Origin: Anaerolineae bacterium
GTDB lineage: Bacteria; Chloroflexota; Anaerolineae; Anaerolineales; Villigracilaceae
Assembly (NCBI GenBank): GCA_022013685.1
Contig: JAKLPV010000191.1
Span: 1-56,576 of the forward strand
Direction of reading: 5' to 3'
Length of the DNA: 56,576 nt
The notes beneath the pieces were generated by a model. That model ran no database searches. It had not been told where the DNA came from and was given only the letters and a program-made list of their open reading frames with translations. Shown piece by piece: positions 8,295 through 17,304 of the stretch. The first letter of the stretch is position 1. Every line of letters begins with the position of its first letter. The position numbers were made by a program, and so were the translations under genes.

Positions 8295-8303
8295 TGGTAA
8301 AAT
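8295..8303 (+). promoter_or_regulatory. possible extended -10 promoter of selD
   Basis: TGG followed by TAAAAT gives an extended -10 (TGn-TAnnnT). Transcription would start near 8310, about 34 bases before the selD ATG. There is no recognisable -35, so this is weak evidence. Confidence 0.3.
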
Positions 8304-8343
8304 CCTTGCTACTTTCTTTATTTAATGTTGGGAGTTACCATAG

Positions 8344-9411
8344 ATGAATGAGCAAGGCACTTCGGGAAAACAGGTTCGGTTGACGACTCTCTCCAGTTGC
8401 GCTGGCTGAGCGTCGAAACTGAATGCGGAAACGCTGGCGCAGGTTCTGCGTCCTGTCTCGAATTTGTTTGACCCGAAAGATTATCCCGACCTTTTGGTGG
8501 GAATTGGCGACCCGGACGATGCTGCGGTCTGGCGCTTGGATGATCAGCGCGCCCTGGTGGTGACGACTGACTTTTTTACGCCGGTGGTCGATACGCCTTA
8601 CGAATATGGCGCGATTGCGGCGACCAACTCGCTTTCGGATGTCTACGCCATGGGCGGCAAGCCTTTCCTGGCCCTGAATGTTGCCGCTCTGCCGCCGGAT
8701 CTGCCGCCCGAAATCGGCGCTGAAATCCTGCGCGGCGGCGCGGAAAAATGCCGCGAGGCCGGCGTCGTGGTGGCTGGCGGCCATACCATCCAGGATAAAG
8801 AGCCGAAGTTTGGCCTGGTGGTCCTGGGATTTGTCGAATATGGCAAAATGATGACCAAAGGCGGTTTGCGCGCAGGAGATGTGCTGGTGCTAACCAAGCC
8901 GCTCGGTTTTGGTGTGACCACTACCGCGCTGAAGCGTGGCATGACCACGCCCGAGGAGATCGATGAAGTCATTGCCTGGATGAGTCGCCTGAACGCCGGG
9001 GCTGGCGCGCTGGCAAATGAATTTGGCCTGCGAGGCGCGACCGATATCACTGGCTTTAGTTTGCTCGGCCATGCCTACGAGATGGCCAAAGCTTCGCGAG
9101 TTGGGCTGCGTTTTCATTTCAACCAGATTCCTTTTGTCTCTGGCGCGCTGAAATATGCTGAGCAGTGGGTCTTTCCCGGCGGTTCTTCAGATAACAGTCT
9201 GTTTTACAGCCAGTTTGTGCGTTTTGCTGCCGAGATCGATGAAATGCGCCAGATGCTTCTTTTCGACGCCCAGACCAGCGGCGGTCTGTTGATGGCTGTG
9301 CCGCAGGAAAAACTATCCGCGTTCCTGTCTCGCGCAGCCGGGACGAATCAGCCTGCCTGGGTGATTGGCGAGGCGGTTGATGGTGACGGGATTGATGTGG
9401 ATAGCCTTTAA
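8344..9411 (+). CDS. selD: selenide, water dikinase, selenocysteine-containing (UGA at codon 22)
   Basis: The true start is ATG 8344 with GGAG at 8331-8334. The first 21 codons read to SSCAG, then an in-frame TGA at 8407-8409, then ASKLNAETL. This is the SelD active-site motif (catalytic Cys/Sec followed by a conserved Lys three residues later), so the UGA encodes selenocysteine. The rest is a full AIRS-type kinase: GIGDPDDAAVW, TTDFFTPVVDTPYEYGAIAATNSLSDVYAMGG, GGHTIQD, and GATDITGFSLLGHA. Total length is 355 residues, normal for SelD. It makes selenophosphate from selenide and ATP for selenocysteine or 2-selenouridine synthesis. Starting at TTG 8464 instead would remove the catalytic segment. 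Confidence 0.93.
8436..8452 (+). promoter_or_regulatory. bacterial SECIS-like hairpin in selD
   Basis: GGCGCA (8436-8441) pairs with TGCGTC (8447-8452), closing the pentaloop GGTTC (8442-8446). The loop begins with GG, as bacterial SECIS loops do, and lies 32 bases after the UGA, inside the spacing reported for bacterial SECIS elements. SelB would bind here to deliver Sec-tRNA. The pairing was found by eye, not by folding software. Confidence 0.65.
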
Positions 9412-9541
9412 AAGGCGCTACCCAAACAACTATTGAAGCGATGTAAAATATTAATGCCCGTGGTCATAGATATTGCGCGTTCATGTTCTTATAAAAAGCC
9501 AATTTGTAACCGGACGGGTATAAATCCAAACACGGAGAATC

Positions 9542-10858
9542 ATGTCTGAATCGGGAACAGAAATTTTAATCATCCTGCTGCTGGTTTTGCTCAACGGGAT
9601 CTTTTCGCTCTCTGAAATGTCAGTGGTTTCCTCGCGCAAGGTGCGCTTACAGCAGCGCGCCAATGATGGCGATGCCGGGGCCTTCAACGCCCTGCAATTG
9701 GCTGAAAGCCCTAATACTTTTCTTTCAACAATCCAGATTGGCATCACCCTGATAGGCGTTCTTTCTGGCGCGGTCGGCGGCGTGGGCATCAGCGCTTCGC
9801 TTGGGTTGTGGTTTTCCAAAATCCCCATCCTGGCGCCTTACGCCACATCCCTGGGAATTGGCATTGTTGTGCTTGCCATCACTTTCCTGACCCTGATTCT
9901 TGGCGAACTGGTTCCCAAGCGGTTGGCGCTGCACAGCCCGGAGCGGATCGCCTCCATGATTGCCGCGCCGATGTCGCTGATTTCACGCATTTTCATGCCA
10001 TTGGTGCATGTTATGAGCGCCACCACCGATTTGATCCTGCGTATGATGGGTGTCCAACCCAATCTCGAACCACCCATTACGGAAGAAGAGATCCAGGTTT
10101 TGATCGACCAGGGTACCCAGGCCGGAGTTTTCGACGAAGCGGAGCAGGATATGGTGCAGGGTGTTTTTAGCCTGAGTGATCGCCGAATTTTCTCTCTGAT
10201 GACCCCGCGCAGCGAAATCGCCTGGCTGGATGTTAACGATACCCCCGAAGAAATTCGCCAGAAAATTGAAGAAAGCCCTTATTCGCGTTTCCCGGTCTGT
10301 GAAGACAGCCTCGATATTGTGCTGGGGATCATCCAGGCTCGTGACCTGTTGCTTGAAAGCCTGCATGGAAACCCATTGCAGCTCAAGCGTAACATCCAGC
10401 CGCCAGTATACATCCCTGAGACAGCCCTTGCCTCGCGCGTGTTGGAACTCTTCAAAAGCGAAGATGCCGAGTTAATGCTCGTTATTGATGAATTTGGCTC
10501 GGTTCAGGGCCTTGTGACCGTCTTCGATATCATTGAAGAAATTGTTGGCGATATCGATGCTCCCCCCCAGGCCACGCAGCGTCAGGACGGCTCCTGGCTG
10601 TTGGATGGCATGTTGGAAGTTGAAGACTTCAAGGAAGTTTTCAACCTGCGTCATTTGCCCGATGAAGACGAATACGAGACCCTGAGTGGGTTTGTCATGC
10701 TCAATCTTGGGCGCGTTCCCCAGACAGCTGACAAGTTTGAGTGGAATGGTCTGACCTTCGAAGTGATGGACATGGACGGCAAGCGTGTTGATAAAGTGCT
10801 TGTAACAACCATCCCAAAAGTAACGGGTAAAGAAAAAGATGCCCCAAAACCCGCCTGA
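9542..10858 (+). CDS. CNNM/CorC-HlyC family membrane protein (UPF0053)
   Basis: 438 residues in the usual order: an N-terminal DUF21 domain with about four hydrophobic segments (about 5-135) including SLSEMSVVSSRKVRLQ and LGELVPKRLAL; two CBS repeats (about 200-325; LMTPRSEIAWLDV, then LVIDEFGSVQGLVTVFDIIEEIVG); and a C-terminal CorC_HlyC FAD-like domain (about 340-425). Bacterial relatives export Mg2+ or Co2+ or confer Mg2+ resistance; 'hemolysin' labels are historical. GGAG at 9534-9537 precedes the ATG. Its end overlaps the next gene by 20 bases, so the two are probably translated together. Confidence 0.87.
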   Translation: MSESGTEILIILLLVLLNGIFSLSEMSVVSSRKVRLQQRANDGDAGAFNALQLAESPNTFLSTIQIGITLIGVLSGAVGGVGISASLGLWFSKIPILAPYATSLGIGIVVLAITFLTLILGELVPKRLALHSPERIASMIAAPMSLISRIFMPLVHVMSATTDLILRMMGVQPNLEPPITEEEIQVLIDQGTQAGVFDEAEQDMVQGVFSLSDRRIFSLMTPRSEIAWLDVNDTPEEIRQKIEESPYSRFPVCEDSLDIVLGIIQARDLLLESLHGNPLQLKRNIQPPVYIPETALASRVLELFKSEDAELMLVIDEFGSVQGLVTVFDIIEEIVGDIDAPPQATQRQDGSWLLDGMLEVEDFKEVFNLRHLPDEDEYETLSGFVMLNLGRVPQTADKFEWNGLTFEVMDMDGKRVDKVLVTTIPKVTGKEKDAPKPA

Positions 10859-12476
10859 GTTTCACTCGCGCCGCTCCAGCGTCTATGGCCAGCATGGCAT
10901 GGTCGCTTCTTCCCAGCCGCTTGCCACTGCCGCCGGGTTGGAGATATTGCGCCAGGGTGGTAATGCTGCCGATGCCGCTGTTGCCGTTGCCGCCGCGCTC
11001 AACGTCACCGAGCCGACATCCACGGGCATCGGCGGCGATATGTTTGCCCTGTTTTATGAGGCCAGAACTGGCGCGGTGACGGCCCTGAATGGTTCAGGCC
11101 GCGCCCCGGCTGGATTAACGCGCGAGCGAATTCTGCGTGAGGGCTTTCCCTCCGCGCTGCCGCCTTACCACCCGCATACGGTTACGGTGCCCGGAGCTTG
11201 TGCAGGCTGGTGCGACTTGCTCGAGCGGCATGGCACGCTTGCGATGTCAGATGTGCTGACCCCGGCCATTTCACTGGCCGAGGGCGGATTCCCAGTTGCC
11301 CCGCTGACCGCGCACTTCTGGCAGGCAGGCGCGAACCGTCAGTTGAAAACGGCCTCCAATGGCCACGAACTGACTATCGATGGCCGCGGGCCGAACCCCG
11401 GTGAGATCTTCTGCAACCCAGGCCTGGCGCGCACCTTCCGCGCAGTGGCCGAAGGCGGCAAACGAGCCTTTTACGAAGGCCAGATTGCCGAAGCGGTTGT
11501 AGATGTACTCCAAAAAGCGGGCGGCGCAATGATGCTTGCAGATCTGACCGAACATACATCTACCTGGGAAGAACCTGCCAGCGTAACCTTCGGCGATTAT
11601 CGCATTCATGAATGTCCTCCCAACGGGCAGGGAATTACGGCCCTGTTGGCTTTCAACCTGCTCGAAGGCTTTGATTTGGCCGGCATGGATCCGCTTTCGC
11701 CTGAACGGCTGCACCTCGAAATCGAAGCCTTGCGCCTGGCTTTTGCCGACGCGCGCTGGTATATCAGCGATCCGCAATTTTCTAATATTCCCCTTTCTGA
11801 ATTGCTTTCAAAAGATTATGCTGCTGAACGCCGCAAACGGATCGACCCGAAACGCGCAACGTTGGATCAGAAGCGCGGCACGCCGGTTGCCTCAAGCGAT
11901 ACTGTTTATTTTTGCGTTGTCGATGGGCTGGGCAATGCTTGCTCGTTCATCAACAGTAACTACATGGGCTTTGGTACGGGGATCGTGCCAAAGGGCTGGG
12001 GGTTTACCCTGCAAAACCGGGGTTACAATTTCAGCCTCGATCCCGAACACCCCAACCGTCTCGAGCCGAAGAAGCGCCCTTATCACACGATTATTCCTGG
12101 CCTGATTACCCGCGCCGATGGCAGTTTGTTTGGTTCATTCGGCGTCATGGGTGGATTTATGCAACCGCAGGGACATCTGCAAGTCGGGCTGGGGCTTCTG
12201 GTTGATGGTTTTGATCCACAGTCCGCCTTGGATTTGCCGCGTTTCTGTATCGACATCGATAATGGCGAACAGGGCGGGGCGATCTTGCTCGAAGAAGGCA
12301 TTCCCTGGCGCGTGGCGGCGGAATTGTCGGCGCTGGGGCACCCTGTTCGTCCGCTAAGCGGTTGGGGGCGGGCCACCTTTGGGCGTGGACAAATCATCCT
12401 GCGCGATAGCGCCAGCGGCAGGTTGATGGGTGGCAGTGATCCGCGCGCCGATGGGTTGGCGATGACTTTAGTTTGA
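10839..12476 (+). CDS. ggt: gamma-glutamyltransferase-family Ntn hydrolase
   Basis: 545 residues. The N-terminal block (GMVASSQPLATAAGLEILRQGGNAADAAVAVAAALNV, STGIGGDMFALFY) is typical of gamma-glutamyltransferases. The autocleavage nucleophile is Thr355 in DTVYFCVVDGLGNACSF, aligned with T-T-H-x-S-V-V-D of classical enzymes. The glycine-rich GSFGVMGGFMQPQGH follows. There is no signal peptide, so the enzyme should be cytoplasmic, unlike periplasmic E. coli Ggt. The V-Y instead of T-H after the nucleophile is the 'YwrD-like' form, so the substrate may be a glutathione-like thiol or another gamma-glutamyl or acyl compound. Confidence 0.85.
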   Translation: MPQNPPEFHSRRSSVYGQHGMVASSQPLATAAGLEILRQGGNAADAAVAVAAALNVTEPTSTGIGGDMFALFYEARTGAVTALNGSGRAPAGLTRERILREGFPSALPPYHPHTVTVPGACAGWCDLLERHGTLAMSDVLTPAISLAEGGFPVAPLTAHFWQAGANRQLKTASNGHELTIDGRGPNPGEIFCNPGLARTFRAVAEGGKRAFYEGQIAEAVVDVLQKAGGAMMLADLTEHTSTWEEPASVTFGDYRIHECPPNGQGITALLAFNLLEGFDLAGMDPLSPERLHLEIEALRLAFADARWYISDPQFSNIPLSELLSKDYAAERRKRIDPKRATLDQKRGTPVASSDTVYFCVVDGLGNACSFINSNYMGFGTGIVPKGWGFTLQNRGYNFSLDPEHPNRLEPKKRPYHTIIPGLITRADGSLFGSFGVMGGFMQPQGHLQVGLGLLVDGFDPQSALDLPRFCIDIDNGEQGGAILLEEGIPWRVAAELSALGHPVRPLSGWGRATFGRGQIILRDSASGRLMGGSDPRADGLAMTLV

Positions 12477-12602
12477 CGGCTAAAATTAGGGGTTGATTGC
12501 GCCTGGATTTTGCGGCGGCGCGTTTGCCGCTGGCAACCTTGTGCGCAGGTATTTTTTATTGGTTTCCAGGGCTGTGCTTTCGGCCTGATTGGGAGGCTTC
12601 GC

Positions 12603-15356
12603 GTGAAACCTTTAGCTTCTTCAGTTGCATTACGTCTGACAATTTGGTTTTTATTTTTATCCATCCTGCCCTTGGTAGTGATGGCGGTTTTTGTGCGCCG
12701 CAATGTTCTTGCCACTTTTGAGCAAGTTTCCATTTCTTCCCAGCGCGGACAGGCGCGTGTGAATGCATCCTATTTGGATGAGATCGAAAACCTGGATGAG
12801 ACAATTGGCGAACATGTGGCGCATAGCCAGCCTTTTGCGGGAGAGCATTTTGTAGTTGATGATCAAGGAAAGATATTATTTCATCCAGATCCGGCGCGCA
12901 CTGGCGCCTGGGTGGCTGAGTTTTATGCACCTGAATCAGTTGAGATGATTTTGGAAGCTGATTCAGGCGGTTTTGTGGATGAAAAATCGGGCTATATCAT
13001 TGGTTTTAGCCGCTTTCCTGACGGTAATCGGGTGGATATTGTTGCAGTTGAAATGAGTATGTTGTCGCGTGAAATTGCAACTCTGACCAGGGTTTCTTCT
13101 GTTCAGTTGGCGATCAGCCTTGTGGTAGTTTCCCTGGCCGGGGGATTGGTGATCTGGTTTTTGGTTGGCAGCCCTTTGCGGCGCTTGACCCGCGCAGCAG
13201 TAGCCTTGGGGCGTGGAAACCTGGATTTCTCTGTAGATTCTTCGGAGATGGAAGATGAGCTGGGCGTTCTTGCCCAGACGATTGGTGAGACCCAACAGGA
13301 GATGCGCGAACTTGTTACTGGTCTTGAGGCAAGAGTCGCTGAGTTGGATTTTGCGTATCGTTCCTTGCGCGAGAGCGAAGAACGCTTTCGCGCCATATTT
13401 GATTCTATCAACGATGCGGTTCTGGTATTGGATTTCTCATCTGTTGCAATTTTGGATGTGAACAGTAAATTTTTGGAAATGTATGGTTACCAGCCCGGCG
13501 AAGTGGATTCCCTGACAATGAAGGATTTGATTGCCGGGGTGGGTGAGTATCAATACAAGAATTTTCGCCGTATGATTCAGAGTGTCAAGCGCGGCGGTCC
13601 GCAGGTTTTTGACTGGTATGCCCGTCGCAAAAATGGTTCTTGTTTTTGGGTTGAAATTAATATGCGCGTAGCATATCTTGGGGTGGATAAGCCCTGTCTG
13701 GTGATCGTTGTGCGTGATATTGACCAGCGCAAGCGTAATCAGCAGGTGCAGGTGGCAAATTACCGCATTGTTCACGCGGCCCAGGCCAAGCCGACTTTAT
13801 ATGAGTTTTTCTCGGCAGTTCACCAGGTTTTGCAAACGCTGGTGCCTGCGCCTAACTTTTCGGTGGCCTTGTATCGTGGCAGTGAACGGAATATTTATTA
13901 TCCGTATCACCTGGACGGGCGCGAAATTTGGCCCTCGGCCCAACAGGGAGTTGATCAGTATCTCCTGAAAAAAATGGATGAATTGCCGGGGTTTTTGTGG
14001 GTCAATGCCGAAAACATTACTGAATATTTTGACGCTAATTTGAACGAGGCTGGCTTGACTGCACCCTTTCAGGAGTGGCTGGGTATGCCGCTGCAAACTG
14101 CACACGGTTCCCTGGGTGCTATGGTGATGAAATATTATGTATCTGATTCTCGCCCAACCAGCCTGGATATGGAGAACCTTTCCCTGTTCTCCGGGCAGGT
14201 GGCTGCCGCATTGGAACGGAAACTAGCCGAAGATGCCCTTCGCGAATCTGAAGCCCGTTGGCGAACCTTGATGCAATCTTCGCCCCAGTTGATAGTGACC
14301 GTCAACCGCTCCGGGCAAATAGTGTTTGCTAATAAGGTGCTTCCAGAGATCATCGGTCATATTGATGAAAATACATTTTTTGACCATTTTTTGCCAGGAG
14401 AAAACATTCAGGAGAAAAAGGAACTATTACAACAGGTTTTTGGCGGACGGGTCTCGGTTGTTTTTGAGTTCTCGCTTGTTGATTCCGAAAATAATGAAAC
14501 CTGGTTCTCTGCCAACCTGGCCCCGGTGATTGACCTCGGTAATGTTGAATTTGCAATTTTAAATGCAATGGATATTACTACCCGCAAGGTTGCTGAAGAT
14601 CAGGTGCGTGCGTTGAATGAAGAGCTTGAACAGCGTGTAAAAGAGCGCACGGCTTTGCTTGAGGCAGCCAACAACGAACTTGAGTCTTTTTCTTACTCCA
14701 TTTCGCACGATTTGCGCGCACCTTTACGCGCCATCAATGGTTTTTCCCGTATCCTGGAAGATGAAATTGAATCAGGCAGCCCTGAGGCCCGCGTTCGGTT
14801 TCTTTCTCTGATTCGTGAAAATGCTCAGCAAATGGGAACACTGATCGATGATCTGCTTGCTTTTTCGCGTCTCGGACGCCAGGCTATTAATCTGGTAACC
14901 ATTCCTACCCGTGAAATTGTCCAGCATGTGTTGTACAACTTGGATGAAGAAATTCGCGGGCGTGAGATCGAGATCATTGTGCAAGATTTGCCTGATTGCG
15001 CCGGAGACCCGGCCCTTATCAAACAAGTATGGGTGAACATGCTTTCGAATGCGCTCAAATTTACCCGCCAGCGCGCCAAGCCTCGCATTGAAATTGGTTT
15101 TGAGTATACCCAGGATGAGATTATCTACCTGGTTCGTGACAATGGCGTCGGCTTTGATATGAAATACGCCGATAAGCTCTTTGGCGTTTTCCAGCGATTA
15201 CACCGCTCTGAAGATTTTGAAGGAACCGGTGTCGGCCTGGCAATCGTCCATCGGATTGTCGATAGGCACGGCGGTCGGGTGTGGGCTGATGCCAAACCCA
15301 ACCAGGGCTGTACTTTTTTCTTTTCTTTACCCTTGCAAAGTCGAAAACTTGATTAA
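12603..15356 (+). CDS. multi-sensor histidine kinase (extracytoplasmic, HAMP, PAS, GAF-like, PAS)
   Basis: 917 residues from GTG 12603, chosen because GGGAGGC sits at 12590-12596 and the first helix starts right after it. Order: TM1 (about 10-32), an outside sensor region (35-160, Cache-like), TM2 (about 165-190), HAMP (to about 240), PAS 1 (about 260-380), a GAF-like region (about 385-520), PAS 2 (about 535-650), coiled linker, HisKA with SISHDLRAP (phosphorylated His near 702) and HATPase_c with N (NMLSNALKF), G1 (DNGVGFD) and G2 (GTGVGLAI) boxes. This kinase core is like that of phytochrome-type kinases. It heads a signalling operon. The ligand is unknown. Confidence 0.88.
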   Translation: MKPLASSVALRLTIWFLFLSILPLVVMAVFVRRNVLATFEQVSISSQRGQARVNASYLDEIENLDETIGEHVAHSQPFAGEHFVVDDQGKILFHPDPARTGAWVAEFYAPESVEMILEADSGGFVDEKSGYIIGFSRFPDGNRVDIVAVEMSMLSREIATLTRVSSVQLAISLVVVSLAGGLVIWFLVGSPLRRLTRAAVALGRGNLDFSVDSSEMEDELGVLAQTIGETQQEMRELVTGLEARVAELDFAYRSLRESEERFRAIFDSINDAVLVLDFSSVAILDVNSKFLEMYGYQPGEVDSLTMKDLIAGVGEYQYKNFRRMIQSVKRGGPQVFDWYARRKNGSCFWVEINMRVAYLGVDKPCLVIVVRDIDQRKRNQQVQVANYRIVHAAQAKPTLYEFFSAVHQVLQTLVPAPNFSVALYRGSERNIYYPYHLDGREIWPSAQQGVDQYLLKKMDELPGFLWVNAENITEYFDANLNEAGLTAPFQEWLGMPLQTAHGSLGAMVMKYYVSDSRPTSLDMENLSLFSGQVAAALERKLAEDALRESEARWRTLMQSSPQLIVTVNRSGQIVFANKVLPEIIGHIDENTFFDHFLPGENIQEKKELLQQVFGGRVSVVFEFSLVDSENNETWFSANLAPVIDLGNVEFAILNAMDITTRKVAEDQVRALNEELEQRVKERTALLEAANNELESFSYSISHDLRAPLRAINGFSRILEDEIESGSPEARVRFLSLIRENAQQMGTLIDDLLAFSRLGRQAINLVTIPTREIVQHVLYNLDEEIRGREIEIIVQDLPDCAGDPALIKQVWVNMLSNALKFTRQRAKPRIEIGFEYTQDEIIYLVRDNGVGFDMKYADKLFGVFQRLHRSEDFEGTGVGLAIVHRIVDRHGGRVWADAKPNQGCTFFFSLPLQSRKLD

Positions 15357-15421
15357 AAGCGTTGCGGCTTTGGTATACTATTTAATATGAAGTTAATATG
15401 AACGTAGGCATGGAGAATAAA

Positions 15422-15859
15422 ATGTCTGAGAGCCCGCTTGAAATACTCTTGGTGGAAGATAATCTTAACGATGCCGAGTTGTCATTGTATGCTTTGAAGA
15501 AATTTAAAATAGCCAACTCCATTTACCATGCCAGAGATGGCGAGGAAGCGCTCTCGTATCTTTTTAATGAGTCTTTGGAACTGGGCAGCATTCATCATAT
15601 TCCCCGCCTTATTTTGCTAGATCTCAAACTTCCCAAAGTGGACGGTCTTGAGGTATTGCGAAAATTAAAATCAGACCCACGTACCCAGGCGGTGCCGGTT
15701 GTCGTCCTGACCTCTTCGCGTGAAGAACGCGATATCATCGAAAGCTACAACCTTGGCGTCAATAGTTACATTGTCAAGCCGATCGATTTTGAACAATTTA
15801 CAGATGCGGTACGGAGCGTAGGTTTTTATTGGCTGCTGTTAAATCAAAGCCCGGCATAA
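15422..15859 (+). CDS. single-domain response regulator (Rcp1-like)
   Basis: 145 residues, only a receiver domain. Acidic pocket VEDN (12-14), phosphoacceptor D67 in LILLDLKLPKVDGLE, T/S at VVLTSSR and K119 in IVKPIDFEQF. The insert between beta-2 and beta-3 and the 'LPKVDGLEVLRKLKSDP' wording match Rcp1-type regulators that pair with phytochrome-like kinases, which fits the kinase 66 bases upstream. I chose ATG 15422 (GGAG at 15412-15415) over two in-frame ATGs at 15398 and 15410. Confidence 0.88.
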   Translation: MSESPLEILLVEDNLNDAELSLYALKKFKIANSIYHARDGEEALSYLFNESLELGSIHHIPRLILLDLKLPKVDGLEVLRKLKSDPRTQAVPVVVLTSSREERDIIESYNLGVNSYIVKPIDFEQFTDAVRSVGFYWLLLNQSPA

Positions 15860-15873
15860 TGGGGTAATTGTTT

Positions 15874-17304
15874 ATGGAAACTCCTTTGAGAGTTTTAGTG
15901 TTGGAAGACCGTCCTGCGGACGCTGAACTTGTTTTATACGAGTTGAAACGCTCTGGTTATGAGTTTGTTCACCAACGCGTAGATACTCAGAATGCTTATT
16001 GCCAGGCTATCCAGGAACCTTTGGATATTATCCTGGCTGATTTCAGCCTGCCACAATTTAATGCCATGCAGGCCTTGCATATCTTGCAAGAACACAACCT
16101 CGATATCCCCTTTATTGTTGTCACCGGCACTATCAGCGAAGAAGCTGCCGTTGAGACGATGAAACAGGGTGCCGCCGATTACTTGCTCAAAGACCGCCTT
16201 AGCAGGTTGGGACAGGCTGTTCAGCGCGCTTTGCACGAAAAACAACTGCGCGACGAGAAACGCATATCAGAAGCGGCCCTGCGAATTTCAGAAGAAAAAT
16301 TCTCGAAGGCCTTTCGTATCTCGCCAGACGCAATAGCCATTCTTCGCCTATCCGATGGGGAATACATAGAAATAAACCAGGGCTTTTCTGACCTGACCGG
16401 CTACAAACCCGAAGATGTCATCGGTAAAAATGGGTTGAGCCTTACCTTGTGGGCCGATCTGGACGAAAACAGAGGTTACTTCCAGAATATGCGTGAGCAG
16501 GGCGAAATCAACAACATGGAAGGTGTCTTCAAAAAACAAGACGGCTCGCTCTGGATCGGCCTTATCTCATCCCGCACCATCGAAGTCAAAAGCGAACTCT
16601 TCATCATCTCTATCATCCGAGATATTACCGCGCGTAAACGGGCCGAACTCGAACTCCAGCGCGCCCATCACGATTTGGCCGAGGCCTACGAAGCCACTAT
16701 CGAAGGCTGGTCGCGTGTACTCGATTTACGCGACAAAGAAACTGAAGGCCATACCCAGCGTGTCACTGAAATGACCCTGCGCCTGGCGCGCGCCCTGGGT
16801 GTTTCCGACGAAGAGCTTGTCCATATCCGACGCGGCGCCCTCTTACACGATATTGGCAAAATGGCTATTTCCGACAGCATCTTGCAGAAGCCTGGCCCGT
16901 TAGGCGAGGATGAATGGAAAGCAATGCGCCTTCACCCGGAATACGCCCATCAAATGCTTTATCCGATTGTATACCTGCGCCCGGCCCTCGATATTCCCTA
17001 CTGCCATCATGAGCACTGGGACGGTTCAGGTTACCCGCGTGGTCTGAAGGGTGAAGAGATTCCGCTTGCCGCTCGCATTTTCGCCATAGTCGATGTCTGG
17101 GATGCTCTGCTCTCTAATCGCCCATACCGCAAGGGTTCAACCGAGGAAGCCGTACTGGCTTACATTCAAAAACATGCTGGGGCTTATTTTGACCCCAGAC
17201 TTGTCGAATCGTTTATCGACCTTTACAACCGGGGCGTCTTTAACGATACTCAAACTTCGCGCATGACCCGCTTGTCCGGACGCACATCTGAAATTATTGA
17301 ATGA
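15874..17304 (+). CDS. response regulator with PAS and HD-GYP domains
   Basis: 476 residues: receiver (1-125; phosphoacceptor D56 in ILADFSLP), helical linker, PAS (about 140-260) and HD-GYP (about 285-460). The phosphodiesterase motifs are intact: H in EGHTQRV, HDIGK, HxEYAH, HHEHWDGSGYPRGLKGEEIP and IVDVWDAL. HD-GYP proteins hydrolyse cyclic di-GMP to GMP or pGpG. The kinase and single receiver just upstream may feed phosphate to it. Start ATG 15874, 14 bases after the previous stop. Its stop overlaps the next start (ATGA at 17301-17304). Confidence 0.88.
   Translation: METPLRVLVLEDRPADAELVLYELKRSGYEFVHQRVDTQNAYCQAIQEPLDIILADFSLPQFNAMQALHILQEHNLDIPFIVVTGTISEEAAVETMKQGAADYLLKDRLSRLGQAVQRALHEKQLRDEKRISEAALRISEEKFSKAFRISPDAIAILRLSDGEYIEINQGFSDLTGYKPEDVIGKNGLSLTLWADLDENRGYFQNMREQGEINNMEGVFKKQDGSLWIGLISSRTIEVKSELFIISIIRDITARKRAELELQRAHHDLAEAYEATIEGWSRVLDLRDKETEGHTQRVTEMTLRLARALGVSDEELVHIRRGALLHDIGKMAISDSILQKPGPLGEDEWKAMRLHPEYAHQMLYPIVYLRPALDIPYCHHEHWDGSGYPRGLKGEEIPLAARIFAIVDVWDALLSNRPYRKGSTEEAVLAYIQKHAGAYFDPRLVESFIDLYNRGVFNDTQTSRMTRLSGRTSEIIE

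Noticed and set aside
8464-9411. SelD starting at TTG 8464
   Set aside because: This start has no ribosome binding site and removes the catalytic segment; the upstream ATG with an in-frame UGA explains the sequence better.
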